From assembly GCA_900548185.1 (NCBI GenBank), contig URJJ01000001.1, forward strand, positions 1 to 64,000: a DNA stretch of 64,000 bases, read 5' to 3'. Below the pieces are notes generated by a model. It saw nothing but the letters and a program-made list of their open reading frames with translations, was not told the DNA's origin and did no database searches. This DNA is from an uncultured Opitutales bacterium (GTDB lineage Bacteria; Verrucomicrobiota; Verrucomicrobiia; Opitutales; Intestinicryptomonadaceae). This document shows positions 44,108-53,778 of the stretch, piece after piece. Made by a program: the position numbers and the translations under genes. Within the stretch, counting starts at the first letter, position 1. Each line of letters begins with the position of its first letter.

Positions 44108-44850
44108 GAAATTATTTTATTAGACTCACGGCTATTGTTGCCTGCCATTTTTTGCCATTCGGCGCTGTTTCGGCTTCGGATTCCGTATTTGAATTCTTAA
44201 GCGCCCTCGACGCGCGCGCGGAAGATTCGCCTGAAGGGGAGTACGCCCTTAGGTCTCTGATGTTTTTCCCGCCAGCCTTGGGGCGCGATTCAAATGAAAG
44301 CATGAAGGAAGGGCGTGTAAAAGAGATAGCTTCTTCGGTATACCGCAGAATTTTTATGAAAATGCCCATATTTCCTTTTATTTCCCGGGGCGAGCTTGAG
44401 GGGAAATTCATGGATTTCAGGAATGAAATCGCGGGGGGCGTGGTCGTCGCCGTATTCAGTTCCCGAAATCAGCCCCTCGGAATGATGAAGGAGGGGAACG
44501 AGTATTCCATGATACGGATATTCCGCTTGTCAAACGCCGAACCGATAGGCCGCTTTCATATTCCCACCCAGTTGCCTCCCCCTTCGTGGGAAGAGGATGG
44601 AAAGGGTTTGGGGAGGCCTTTTGCGGAGGAAATGGAGGCTTTAAAAGGGGTCCAAAAATTCCTGAGCGAATCTTTCAATCCCGTATCAGATTATTTCGAT
44701 TTTTCAAATTCCGCGGATTGGAGCGTTCAGAGGTCAGGCGGCACAATGACGTTTCAATTTGAAAACGCAGGCGGGAAGGGCGGCTTTATAATAAGCATGA
44801 ATATGGATTCCGGCAGGATTTGCGAAATCATTCCGCGTCCCGGAGACTGA
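44104..44850 (+). CDS. secreted protein of unknown function, paralogue B
   Basis: 248 residues with a signal peptide (IRLTAIVACHFLPFGAVSA). It is a divergent paralogue of the preceding gene by the shared IRI...EP, WSV...F.F and D(T/S)GRI elements. No metal or catalytic motif is evident; the fold may be a small beta-sandwich. Translationally coupled to paralogue A. No recognised family. Confidence 0.65.
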   Translation: MRNYFIRLTAIVACHFLPFGAVSASDSVFEFLSALDARAEDSPEGEYALRSLMFFPPALGRDSNESMKEGRVKEIASSVYRRIFMKMPIFPFISRGELEGKFMDFRNEIAGGVVVAVFSSRNQPLGMMKEGNEYSMIRIFRLSNAEPIGRFHIPTQLPPPSWEEDGKGLGRPFAEEMEALKGVQKFLSESFNPVSDYFDFSNSADWSVQRSGGTMTFQFENAGGKGGFIISMNMDSGRICEIIPRPGD

Positions 44851-44992
44851 TTTTTGCGAAAAGCCGGAGAGGATAGGAGAGTGCCCATATGCCTCCCTTT
44901 GGGGGCATCTGGCGGGTTTTGGGGCGCCACGGAATGCGGATACATTTGCCTTCGCCGTGCGAAAAGGCGCGGGAATTTGATTTTACATATGC

Positions 44993-46105
44993 TCACCTGA
45001 GCTTTTCCCAGGCGCATTGCGCGAACTTTTCGGCGGGCAGCTCCACAAACCGGTAGAAGAGCCAGACCGCCGCTGCAAGAACGGGAATCGAGGCTGCCCA
45101 TGAAAGTGCAGTGGCTTCGGCGAACCCCCATCCGCTTTTTATTAACGCCGAAAATGCCCATGCGGAAAAAGACATCATTACCGGGAAATGGACGAGTATC
45201 AGGGCAAAAGACCATTTTCCCGCGCTGCAAAGCCATTTTCGGCTCACGGCCTTTTGTGCCGCAACGCTCAGGGCAAAACCCAGAAGCATCGCGAAGTTTG
45301 CCGCCGAATACAACACGGAGGCGTCTATCGCACGGGGAAGCCAGACGATGGGGAAGGCGTTTCCCGCCGCAAGCCCGGCAAATATCAGGGCGGGCCCCAA
45401 CCGCCGCGCTTCCCTGAGGCGTGGGCAGTTTTCCGCCATGTCAGCCGCAGCGATGCCGGCCACAAATGGGGCGTAATGCCCGTTTATGGCCGTGCACAAG
45501 GCGAAAATCGCGGCGTAGAAAACCCACCTTCCGCCTTGCCTTCCGAAAAGCAGCAGTATTGCGTAGCTCAGGTAGGAGCCTGTGAAAATTATATTCATGC
45601 ACCAAAGTATGCTGCAATAATAGCCGTCACCCGCTGCAAACGCCGTGTATATCCCGGAAATCAGGGCGGGGAGGAAAGAGACGCCGTTTTTGTAGAAGGC
45701 CATCGACCAGTTCGACGGCGCGAGTTCGCCAAGCTGCGCATTGAACATGAGCCCGCAGGCGGCGACGGCATAGCATATCAGCGTGCATGCGAGCACGGGC
45801 GGCATCAGCCTGAAATAGCGTTTGACCGCCTGCTTTTTGATAAATTCGCCATTCCCGCTTTTGAAGTATACCGAGGCCAGTGTGAAGCTCACTATGGCAA
45901 AGAACGTGTATAGGGGGTAGGAGCTGTTTGTGAATATGGAAAACGGGAAGGCGGAGAAATAAAATTCGCTTTTGTCTGAGTCGGCCACCCCGCATTCCCA
46001 GCCGACGTATCCGAACGGCATAAAGGCCAGGACGTAGTGGAAAACGGTGACCCATATTCCGGAAATTCCCTTGAGGGCGTCTATATACGGTATGTGCTTT
46101 TTCAT
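44993..46105 (-). CDS. acyltransferase 3 family membrane protein
   Basis: 370 residues with about ten membrane helices, starting HIPYIDALKGISGIWVTVFHY, the OafA/NodX start (D..RGxA...V...H). Such enzymes O-acylate surface sugars or peptidoglycan from the cytoplasmic side. FALILVHFPVMMSFSAWAF near 300 is the matching late helix. ATG 46105 is chosen over a long upstream frame. Divergent from merR, with a shared 423-base spacer. Confidence 0.9.
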   Translation of the reverse strand: MKKHIPYIDALKGISGIWVTVFHYVLAFMPFGYVGWECGVADSDKSEFYFSAFPFSIFTNSSYPLYTFFAIVSFTLASVYFKSGNGEFIKKQAVKRYFRLMPPVLACTLICYAVAACGLMFNAQLGELAPSNWSMAFYKNGVSFLPALISGIYTAFAAGDGYYCSILWCMNIIFTGSYLSYAILLLFGRQGGRWVFYAAIFALCTAINGHYAPFVAGIAAADMAENCPRLREARRLGPALIFAGLAAGNAFPIVWLPRAIDASVLYSAANFAMLLGFALSVAAQKAVSRKWLCSAGKWSFALILVHFPVMMSFSAWAFSALIKSGWGFAEATALSWAASIPVLAAAVWLFYRFVELPAEKFAQCAWEKLR

Positions 46106-46528
46106 TATAAAAGTGCCGCAATTAAATTCAGTATGGGGAAAGTCCATAGCATTGTCGCATCCCGCAAGGCAAACGGTTTTATGGAAAAATCGGGCCGGTG
46201 AAGATTGGGAGGGCCGGCGCAGGGGAGGGGCTCTTTTCTCAAGCGCCCGGTTTTCCCCGTCAAACTCTGCCGGGCGATATGGCAAATCCCCCGGAAAAAT
46301 CGCGCAGAAGTTTGGAGATTTCGGACGGCCGCATTCCTTCTTTTGCGCGGGCGTCTCATTCGCGACGTTTGCCCATTTTACGGGGCGCGTCATGCCCGCT
46401 TTTTTATGGCGTAAAATTTTGCAAAAAAAGCCTTTACTTTAACGTTAGCGTAAATGTTAACATCCTGTTATAATAATAAAAATGAAAATGGGGGATTTTT
46501 AAAAGACCATTGAAAGTTGAATGCCAAA
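46106..46528. other. divergent spacer, acyltransferase and merR promoters
   Basis: 423 bases, GC-rich on the left and AT-rich near merR. The dyad (46438-46454) and a TATAAT (46469-46474) lie close to merR. No gene seen. Confidence 0.5.
46438..46454. promoter_or_regulatory. MerR-type dyad in front of merR
   Basis: TTTAACG-TTA-GCGTAAA is a near palindrome, of the kind MerR proteins bind between promoter elements. TATAAT (46469-46474) follows 14 bases on. It may mediate autoregulation. Confidence 0.45.
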
Positions 46529-47314
46529 ATGAAAAATCGCGCGGAAACAGAATTTAAAATAAGCGAGATAGCCGGCTTTTACAGCATGACTCCGAGGACG
46601 CTTCGCTATTACGAGGAAATCGGCCTGCTCCGCCCTGCCAGGATAGATTCGTCATCTGCTTACAGGTATTACGGAAGGGATTCCATCGAAAGGCTCGAAG
46701 TCGTGTCGCAGTTAAAGGGCATGGGGCTGACTCTCGACGAGATACGCGAATGCCTCATGGGGCGCTTTTCCGTTTACGACAAAATCGAGCAGTGCAAAAA
46801 CGAAATTCACATGCTGAACTTCAAGCTCAAAGAGCTGGAGTTTCTCGAAACCAAGCGCGGGCAGTATGTTGCGGACATAATCGACGTCCCCGCCCGTACG
46901 ACTCTGGCGCGCGAGCTGAAGGCCAAAAGCCACGCCGATATGATAGACAGCTTTTACGCCTTTGTGGAGGAGATGATTTCCCAAAAGGTGAAGCTCATGC
47001 CCTTCAAGCGGTATTTCATAGAGCTTGTGGACGGGAGGTTCGTCGATGGCGACCCTCTGGTGAGGATTCACGCCAACGTTGCCCTGGACCGTTCCGCGCC
47101 TGCGGGCACGGCCCTTTTCAAGGGGCGCAGATACATCCGCACCTGCCACCGCGGCACATGGCGCGAAATCTCAAATGCTTTTGAATTTCTGCTGGAACAC
47201 GCCGCCCAAAACGGCATGACGTTGGGCAGGCCGGTCCTTATAACCTATGTCAACGGAACTTTTTTCACCGACAGCCCGGACAACCTGGTCTCGGTCTGCC
47301 TCCCCATGGATTGA
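46529..47314 (+). CDS. MerR-family regulator with GyrI-like effector domain
   Basis: 261 residues. An N-terminal MerR winged helix (KISEIAGFYSMTPRTLRYYEEIGLLRP, YRYYGRDSIERLEVVSQLKGMGLTLDEI) is joined by a coiled-coil (about 85-115) to a C-terminal AraC-effector/GyrI-like domain that binds small, often cationic or hydrophobic, ligands (as in BmrR). No cysteine triplet, so it is not a metal sensor. ATG 46529 is preferred over TTG 46517. The giant PEP-CTERM gene starts 20 bases after its stop, so merR is very likely co-transcribed with it. Confidence 0.92.
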   Translation: MKNRAETEFKISEIAGFYSMTPRTLRYYEEIGLLRPARIDSSSAYRYYGRDSIERLEVVSQLKGMGLTLDEIRECLMGRFSVYDKIEQCKNEIHMLNFKLKELEFLETKRGQYVADIIDVPARTTLARELKAKSHADMIDSFYAFVEEMISQKVKLMPFKRYFIELVDGRFVDGDPLVRIHANVALDRSAPAGTALFKGRRYIRTCHRGTWREISNAFEFLLEHAAQNGMTLGRPVLITYVNGTFFTDSPDNLVSVCLPMD

Positions 47315-47334
47315 AACCTAAAAAAAGGGTAAGG

Positions 47335-50300
47335 ATGAAAACACATCGCACAAAAAAGTCCGCAATAGCGGCCGGAATATTTCTCTCTGCCGCGCTTTTG
47401 CCCGGCAGCGCAAGCGGGATGTCCGCAATCGGAGCGATTGCAAAGGCCATAAAGTACACCTTCAAAGTCGCCGACGCCTGCACCAACGAGGCCCATGACA
47501 AGCAGATGTACATTACGACCAACACGCAGCTCGAAGACTACGACGGCCTCTTTGAAAAGACGGGAAAAGACGCCGTGGGAATGTTGAACATCAGGATTTC
47601 CCCGAGCCGTGTTGCAGATTCCCACTTGGCGTACAATAGTTTCATTGTGAAGTCGGATAAGTCCGCCTACGGCTATTTCCACAGGGATTCGGGGGCTGCC
47701 GAGAGCTCGCAGATGGGCGGCATATTCCACACCGAATTTATCGTCGAATCCACCGGCAGCGACGAGCACTGGAATGTTTACAACGCGGTCGGCGTCTTCA
47801 ACGATGTCGGCACCTCCCTCGTCTCGGACTGGGTGAAGTTTGACGCCAACACAATAAATGTTCAAGGCAGGGGCAACGCGCGCGCCTACGGCATCGCTGC
47901 GGGCGGAAACTTTGATATTCCCGTAATCAACAACGACATTGATGTCGCAAGCGACTACAACAGCGCATACGGCGTGTATGTTCTTTCGCAGTCGGGCGGC
48001 AGCAGAATGTCGCAAATAGGGGCTGGAAACGACATAAATGTCCGCGTCAGGGCAGGCAGAACGCCCGGTTGGACGCAGGAATCAATGGCGGCCGGCGTCT
48101 ATCTGAACTCGGCCTACCTCGGCGAGATAGCGGGCACTGCGGATTCCCCCGTGAAAATAACGGCGCAAAACGAAGGGCTAAGCGACAACGACACTGCGGT
48201 CGGAGTGTTCGTGGCTGACGGCTCCAACCTCGAAAGGGGCGTGAGCCACGCCAATATAACCGCCAAATCGCAGGGAGACTTTGCCGTGGGCATCGGCGTT
48301 TACGGCGAGAACGGTACCGCGCACATAGGCCAGATAAGGGACGTCGACGTAAAAGTCTCTTCCGAAAGGGGGCGCGCGGTGGCACTGCTTTTCGACGGGA
48401 ATTATACGATGGACGGCTCAATAAGCGGAAGCTTTGAAGTCAAGTCCCACGGCGACGTATTCGGCTATTCCTTCGGGCGAGACGTTTCCGGCTGGCATTC
48501 GAGCAGCGAGGGCGGCATCGCGTTTTACAACGGATACACAAAGGACTCCACGGGCCTTGCCATAGACTACGGCAATGTTCGCATAGACATAACCTCTTAC
48601 GGCGCCTCGAGCGACGCGGAAGGCAACAGCGCCTACGGAGCCTATGTCGCGGAAGGGATAAAACTTGACGACAATTTTGGGTTTGTCGGCAATGTTAACA
48701 CTTCGGGTTTGGGGTACGGCATATACAACTGCGGGGAAATCGGGGACTTGAATTTGCAGGCGAACGTCTTTGCGCAGGGCGGCACTGCCTATGGCATATA
48801 CGCGGCAGGCGGAAATGGCGACGCCTTCAAATCGTCTATCTCCTCCCTGAAAGAGGGGGGCTTCATTCGCGTTGAAAACAACGGTTCCCTGGGCGACGCC
48901 TACGGAATATATCTCGACAAGGGCGCCTCCATCGGCAATATCGCGGCCGATTTGAAGGTTGCAAATGCGAAGCGCGGATACGGCATATATGTCGAGCAGG
49001 GCGCGTCGGTGGGCGATATTTCCGGCGACATCGCCATATCCTCCAACTGCGAATTGGCGTACGGCATTTTCAATGACGGCGGGTCGGTCGGGAAGTTTTC
49101 CGGCAATTTTACGTTTGAAGTGGACGGCTATGCCCTCGTTTATGGCAAATACGACCGTTTAAGCGATATTCCGGTCGGATTTTTCGACATCACCACCGGC
49201 GATTCGTCTACTTTTGACATATCGCCTTCTATCCGCATTGTCCGCGCCGCCGAGAACACGCAATATACTGTCAGCATTGACGAGTATCCGGAGACCCTGG
49301 ACATAAAATACGATATGGAATACGGATCCGGCATCTTTTTGGCTGGAGGCTCAAAAGTCGTGTTTTCCGGCGAAATGAAGGGCGTGGATATAGGTATAAA
49401 GGCCACGGGCGCCGGAACGGAAGTCATAAGCGTCAGCGGCAATATAAATAATGATACCTTAAACAGGGATATTAGCGGATCCATATTTGTGGAGGAGGGC
49501 GCCAAAGTGACGGATATAACCCCTACGGCAAATATTCAGGGGGACGTCTTTATTTCCGGCGCGGACTCCCAAATCGTAAACTTCCGCCCGAATTACATTA
49601 AAGGGAATATCTCCATTTCAGGCGAAGGGGCGCAAATCGCAAACTTTAGCCCGAAATCCTTTAAAGACAGCTTTGTTGCGCTTGAAAACAAAGCGTCCAT
49701 AGGGGTGTTCGACATATCTGGGGTTTCTTTTGTAGAAGGTGTCAGGTATGAAACTGTCTCCAGCGTCAGCTTGGATTCCGGATCGAAGATTTCGAGTATT
49801 GTGGGAACCAATGTCCCCAGCGGGCATATTTTCCAAAGAGATGTGTTTTCAGCAAAGGGGGGATCCGAAATAGGAATCTTCGACGCATCTTATGTCTCGT
49901 CTTTTGACGCCTATGAGCAATTCAATCTGATTACCCTCGAAGACTCCAGCTTTGCCGGAATGTCCGCAAACGCCAAAATCGAGCTGCGGATTGATGCCGC
50001 TGAGAGCCGCGAATTGTATGATTTCGGCGCGATAAGGGCGTCGGGCTCGTCCAAAATCGGCGATATTGCGGAGGGCGCTGAAATAATCGTGAATTCGGGG
50101 AATAAAATCTGCGCAACCGTTTATGGAATCAATGCAGGTATTTTGGGTGACGAGTATGGCTCCGTGTCGGTGGGAACCATTGCGGGAAAGATTTCCGTCC
50201 ATGCAGGCCCCGTATCCAGAGCTTACGGAGTAAAGTCCAAGGGTTTTATCGAGGGTCTGACATCGACTGCGGAAATTTCTGTAAATACCGACCGCGATCG

Positions 50301-51093
50301 CGCAATCGGAATGCAGTTTAGTTCCATAGGCTACATTGCCGGCAAGATTTCGGCAGAGAGCATGGGCGATGTGGAATACTGGGACGAAAGTTATGCCATC
50401 TATGTGGATAACGGCTCCGACGTAGTGAAATTCAGGGAAGGCGCACAGATAAGCGCCATAACGAATTCCGATTACGGCTTTGCCCTGTATGCTGACGGGA
50501 CTCCCAGTTTGAGAATCTCCGGCGACGATTCCCTAATATCCATGCACGGAAACGTTTTCAGCGGCCAGGAGGGGGCGTTTGTCATAGAGAGCGGGCAGTT
50601 TTCCTTTGCCTCCTCCCGTTGGACGGCGCCGTCTGAAATTTCATTCGGCTATATGGACCCCGAAACTTCCGAAATCTCCACCTCAAGCGTGGTTTTCACG
50701 GACAGCACTTCGCTGAATACCGCCAAGGTTGTTTTCTACGCGAATTCGCTCGACGACCACTCTTCCATTTCCGTCGCGGAAGGCAAGACCCTGAGCCTCG
50801 CAAATGCGGACACTGCCATAAGCATCATCCTGGCCGAGGATTTTCTGGCCGAATCCGGAAGCGACATCATGCTTTCGGACGCCATGATTTCGGATGAACT
50901 CAGGGCCGCCACCGCCGACAGGTTTAACGTATATTTGGGCTCAAAACTTCTGGACTCTGAAATATGGAGCGTCTTTAACGACGAGCGCGGCTTCGGCGTT
51001 ATATTCAATTCCGCAGTGCCCGAGCCTTCCGCGTATGCGGCAATATTCGGCGCGCTTTCCCTGGCCTTTGCGGCCTGCCGCAGGAGGAAGTGA
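47335..51093 (+). CDS. giant beta-helix-like PEP-CTERM surface protein
   Basis: 1252 residues. Signal peptide KKSAIAAGIFLSAALLPGSASG, then about 1,150 residues of imperfect repeats. The period is roughly 20-30 residues with YGIY/YGVY and G-x-I/V-x-G elements (AYGVYV, TAYGIYAAGG, DAYGIYLDKGASIGNI, RGYGIYVEQGASVGDISG, LAYGIFNDGGSVGKFSG), suggesting a parallel beta-helix like an autotransporter passenger. The C-terminus is VPEPSAYAAIFGALSLAFAACRRRK: a PEP motif, a membrane span and a basic end, i.e. a PEP-CTERM exosortase anchor. ATG 47335 follows AAAGGGTAAGG. First gene after merR; two PEP-CTERM SGNH enzymes follow. Ligand unknown. Confidence 0.82.
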   Translation: MKTHRTKKSAIAAGIFLSAALLPGSASGMSAIGAIAKAIKYTFKVADACTNEAHDKQMYITTNTQLEDYDGLFEKTGKDAVGMLNIRISPSRVADSHLAYNSFIVKSDKSAYGYFHRDSGAAESSQMGGIFHTEFIVESTGSDEHWNVYNAVGVFNDVGTSLVSDWVKFDANTINVQGRGNARAYGIAAGGNFDIPVINNDIDVASDYNSAYGVYVLSQSGGSRMSQIGAGNDINVRVRAGRTPGWTQESMAAGVYLNSAYLGEIAGTADSPVKITAQNEGLSDNDTAVGVFVADGSNLERGVSHANITAKSQGDFAVGIGVYGENGTAHIGQIRDVDVKVSSERGRAVALLFDGNYTMDGSISGSFEVKSHGDVFGYSFGRDVSGWHSSSEGGIAFYNGYTKDSTGLAIDYGNVRIDITSYGASSDAEGNSAYGAYVAEGIKLDDNFGFVGNVNTSGLGYGIYNCGEIGDLNLQANVFAQGGTAYGIYAAGGNGDAFKSSISSLKEGGFIRVENNGSLGDAYGIYLDKGASIGNIAADLKVANAKRGYGIYVEQGASVGDISGDIAISSNCELAYGIFNDGGSVGKFSGNFTFEVDGYALVYGKYDRLSDIPVGFFDITTGDSSTFDISPSIRIVRAAENTQYTVSIDEYPETLDIKYDMEYGSGIFLAGGSKVVFSGEMKGVDIGIKATGAGTEVISVSGNINNDTLNRDISGSIFVEEGAKVTDITPTANIQGDVFISGADSQIVNFRPNYIKGNISISGEGAQIANFSPKSFKDSFVALENKASIGVFDISGVSFVEGVRYETVSSVSLDSGSKISSIVGTNVPSGHIFQRDVFSAKGGSEIGIFDASYVSSFDAYEQFNLITLEDSSFAGMSANAKIELRIDAAESRELYDFGAIRASGSSKIGDIAEGAEIIVNSGNKICATVYGINAGILGDEYGSVSVGTIAGKISVHAGPVSRAYGVKSKGFIEGLTSTAEISVNTDRDRAIGMQFSSIGYIAGKISAESMGDVEYWDESYAIYVDNGSDVVKFREGAQISAITNSDYGFALYADGTPSLRISGDDSLISMHGNVFSGQEGAFVIESGQFSFASSRWTAPSEISFGYMDPETSEISTSSVVFTDSTSLNTAKVVFYANSLDDHSSISVAEGKTLSLANADTAISIILAEDFLAESGSDIMLSDAMISDELRAATADRFNVYLGSKLLDSEIWSVFNDERGFGVIFNSAVPEPSAYAAIFGALSLAFAACRRRK

Positions 51094-51155
51094 TTCTGGG
51101 CGGGCCGGCGTTAAAAATATTCCATATTACATTAAAAATCAAATATTCCAAAGAG

Positions 51156-52169
51156 ATGAAAAAACTTCTAGCAATCCTGTTTTCTGCCGCGGCCTGCACG
51201 GCGTCAAACGCGGCGGATTATTCGCTGATGTACGTTTTTGGCGATTCGTATTCGGACGTCGGCAACTACTCCGTTTCTCAAAGCCCAAGCCGTTCGCCAT
51301 ACGCTTACGAGGGCCGATGGTCGAACGGAAAGCTGTGGAACGAATATCTGGCGGAAAAACTCGGCATGAATGCGCCGACAATATCCAAGGAGTATATGAA
51401 TGGCGATTCGCCGGAAGAAGGCCAAAACAATTTTGCCTATGCCGGCGCAAGGAGCGAGAAAAATAATTCATCCGAAATCCCTACGGTGTACGAGGAGATA
51501 CACGGTCTGCCCGAATACGAAATTTACCTATATGTGGGTTTTGACCGCTACGGCGTTAATTTCTCGGAAAACGACCTTGTCTTGGTATGGGGCGGCATTA
51601 ACGATGTCGTATTTTGGGACGATGTTATTTTCGAGGGCTACGAATCAAGCGACTATGGAAGAGAATCCGCGCAGAATATGGCGAAGAGAGTCCATGAACT
51701 GATAAACATGGGCGCAAAAAACCTGGTTGTCCTCAACCTTCCAAATCTGGCGCATCTTCCCATCGCATCGGAAGGTGTGCAATGGAGGCCCGTATGGTTC
51801 GAAGAAGGCACGCAAGCGTTCAATGAGACCTTTGCAAATGAAATCAATGCGCTTGTAGAGACGTATAAAGATGAGGGGGTCCAGATAACCCAAGTCGATA
51901 TTTTCACCCTGTTCAACTCCATTATGAACGACCCACGGAACTACGGGTTTGAAGACACCGAAAGCGAGCTTATAGTCGCTCTGGAAGAAAACGGGGATTT
52001 GGATCAGGATAAATACCTGTTTTTCGACGAAATGCATCTCACAACTGCCGGCCACAAGGTGATTGCAGACGCCGTGTACGATGCCATGACCGTGCCCGAA
52101 CCTTCAACGTATGCGGCGGTTTTCGGGGTCCTGGCGCTCGCCTTTGCATCCTGCCGCAGGAGAAAGTGA
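51156..52169 (+). CDS. PEP-CTERM SGNH/GDSL hydrolase A
   Basis: 337 residues: signal peptide ending near AAD, GDSL block I YVFGDSYSDVGN with Ser31, the block III element VWGGINDVVF (GxND), and block V DEMHLTTAGH with Asp/His. The C-terminus VPEPSTYAAVFGVLALAFA with CRRRK is a PEP-CTERM anchor. It is a surface-exposed esterase or lipase of the GDSL thermolabile-hemolysin/SGNH class. The frame is open to 51090, but ATG 51156 starts the signal peptide. Confidence 0.93.
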   Translation: MKKLLAILFSAAACTASNAADYSLMYVFGDSYSDVGNYSVSQSPSRSPYAYEGRWSNGKLWNEYLAEKLGMNAPTISKEYMNGDSPEEGQNNFAYAGARSEKNNSSEIPTVYEEIHGLPEYEIYLYVGFDRYGVNFSENDLVLVWGGINDVVFWDDVIFEGYESSDYGRESAQNMAKRVHELINMGAKNLVVLNLPNLAHLPIASEGVQWRPVWFEEGTQAFNETFANEINALVETYKDEGVQITQVDIFTLFNSIMNDPRNYGFEDTESELIVALEENGDLDQDKYLFFDEMHLTTAGHKVIADAVYDAMTVPEPSTYAAVFGVLALAFASCRRRK

Positions 52170-52228
52170 ATCTGGACGGCCCGGCAAATACTTCCATCCA
52201 TCGCATTTAACCTGAACGAACCAAGAAT

Positions 52229-53230
52229 ATGAAAAGAAAAAACGGAATTATTGCACTCTTAGCTTCGGCCGCCGTCTGCGCGGCGGCGGACGCGGCGGAC
52301 TATTCGCGCATGTACGTTTTCGGCGATTCGCTCTCGGACGTCGGCAATGTCCATAATACTCAGCAGTATAATGACGGCGGCCGCTGGTCAAACGGAAAGG
52401 TCTGGAACGAGTATTTGGCGGAGCGCCTCGGTATGGAGGTTCCTTCGAATTCCAAAAATTACACGGCGGGCGAAACGCCGGAAGCCGGGAACACCAATTT
52501 TGCCTACGGCGGCGCGATGACATCGCACGGCACTACGGAGGCGGTAATCCCAAGCGTGCACCAGCAGATAAACGGCAGAAACTTCGGCCAGCAGGAAAAC
52601 GTCGGCTTCGACCGCTACGGCGTTGATTTTGCGGAAAATGACCTAATCCTGCTGTGGGGCGGCGCCAACAACTTCTTCTTTTCCGGCCAGACTCTCATCC
52701 TTGAGGACTTTGAAGGCGCCGGAAACCGCGCCGCGCGCAACATGGTGGACAATATCGGCATGCTTATTGAAAACGGCGCAAAAAACATAGTCGTCATCAA
52801 CCTTCCCGATATCGGCAAAACTCCCGCCTATTTGTACGATGAAGAAGGCGCCGCAAACGCGACACTCTTTGCCAAGTCCTTCAACGACCGCCTGGCGGCC
52901 GACATGGACGGCGTCAAATCCGACAATCCCGACGTACTGATAACTGAGGTGGACGCGTACGGCCTGTTCAATGCCATCATGAAAGATCCGCTTGCCTACG
53001 GTTTTTGGGATACCACCGACCAACTGATATTTGCGCTCTCGATAGGCACGACTGTGCCTTCCGATAAATACCTGTTTTACGACGACGTTCATCCCACAAC
53101 TGCCGGCCACAAGGTGATTGCGGACGCCGTCTACTCGGCTATACCCGAGCCTTCCGCGTATGCGGCGGCATTCGGTATTGCCTCGCTGCTCTTGGCCGCA
53201 TTGCGCGCCAGGGGGAGGGGCCGCAGGTAA
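52229..53230 (+). CDS. PEP-CTERM SGNH/GDSL hydrolase B
   Basis: 333 residues, tandem paralogue of the preceding enzyme (YVFGDSLSDVGN with Ser34; LLWGGANNFFF, where the usual D of GxND is replaced by N; DDVHPTTAGHKVIADAVY with Asp/His). The C-terminus is IPEPSAYAAAFGIASLLLAAL with an arginine/glycine tail, a slightly less typical PEP-CTERM. It is 60 bases after its paralogue. The Asn in block III should be noted: it probably weakens the oxyanion hole or changes specificity. Confidence 0.92.
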   Translation: MKRKNGIIALLASAAVCAAADAADYSRMYVFGDSLSDVGNVHNTQQYNDGGRWSNGKVWNEYLAERLGMEVPSNSKNYTAGETPEAGNTNFAYGGAMTSHGTTEAVIPSVHQQINGRNFGQQENVGFDRYGVDFAENDLILLWGGANNFFFSGQTLILEDFEGAGNRAARNMVDNIGMLIENGAKNIVVINLPDIGKTPAYLYDEEGAANATLFAKSFNDRLAADMDGVKSDNPDVLITEVDAYGLFNAIMKDPLAYGFWDTTDQLIFALSIGTTVPSDKYLFYDDVHPTTAGHKVIADAVYSAIPEPSAYAAAFGIASLLLAALRARGRGRR

Positions 53231-53778
53231 TATTGCTCGGCTGTTTAGTTTGTATCTCTTGCCCCTATGCGGGGTTGAGATTTTGAAATGCATATCCGGT
53301 GCGCGATACAAAAGCATGCCGGATATATTTTTTTTGCCTAACGCAGACAAAGAAACGGAAAGGGGATTCTGAAATGAAATTTTACGCGGATAAGAATCCC
53401 CCGCCAAATCTGCCGCGAACCGCTATCCGCTTCTTTATTTCTCTCGGTGCATTCCAATCTATGCCAGCCCCATATTTTAATATACACATTGTAAATAGAG
53501 ATGGGGCCGCTCTTCTGAAGGCTTAGTATAAGTATTTAGGCTATTGATTAAAACCTATTATGAATCAAATTCCAATATGGATCTAATCTTTACAAGAGAG
53601 ATGCAAATTGGTAGATTATTTTTATTCAAGCTATGGGGATACCATACTGCAATCTGGCGAACTTGCACAAAGACCCCATGTGCTCATGTTATTGGAATCG
53701 TAATGGAGATGCAGGAGATTTTGTCACAATCGGATCGCCCATTAAAGCCTTGCCTAACCCATTAGGAGATGGCCCATT
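53231..53778. other. transition into AT-rich DNA with decayed frames
   Basis: 548 bases. It holds the terminator (53292-53335). After about 53,500 composition turns AT-rich. A frame near 53,544-53,765 has a protein-like stretch that changes frame (YCNLANLHKDP... and FVTIGSPIKALPNP in another phase), suggesting a frameshifted remnant. Confidence 0.4.
53292..53335 (+). terminator. intrinsic terminator after SGNH B
   Basis: ATATCCGG and CCGGATAT form an 8-bp stem (TGC/GCA extends it past a bulge) followed by A and T8 (53328-53335). Confidence 0.85.

Noticed and set aside
53299..53526. 75-codon open frame after SGNH B
   Set aside because: It starts within the terminator hairpin and has no protein-like composition.
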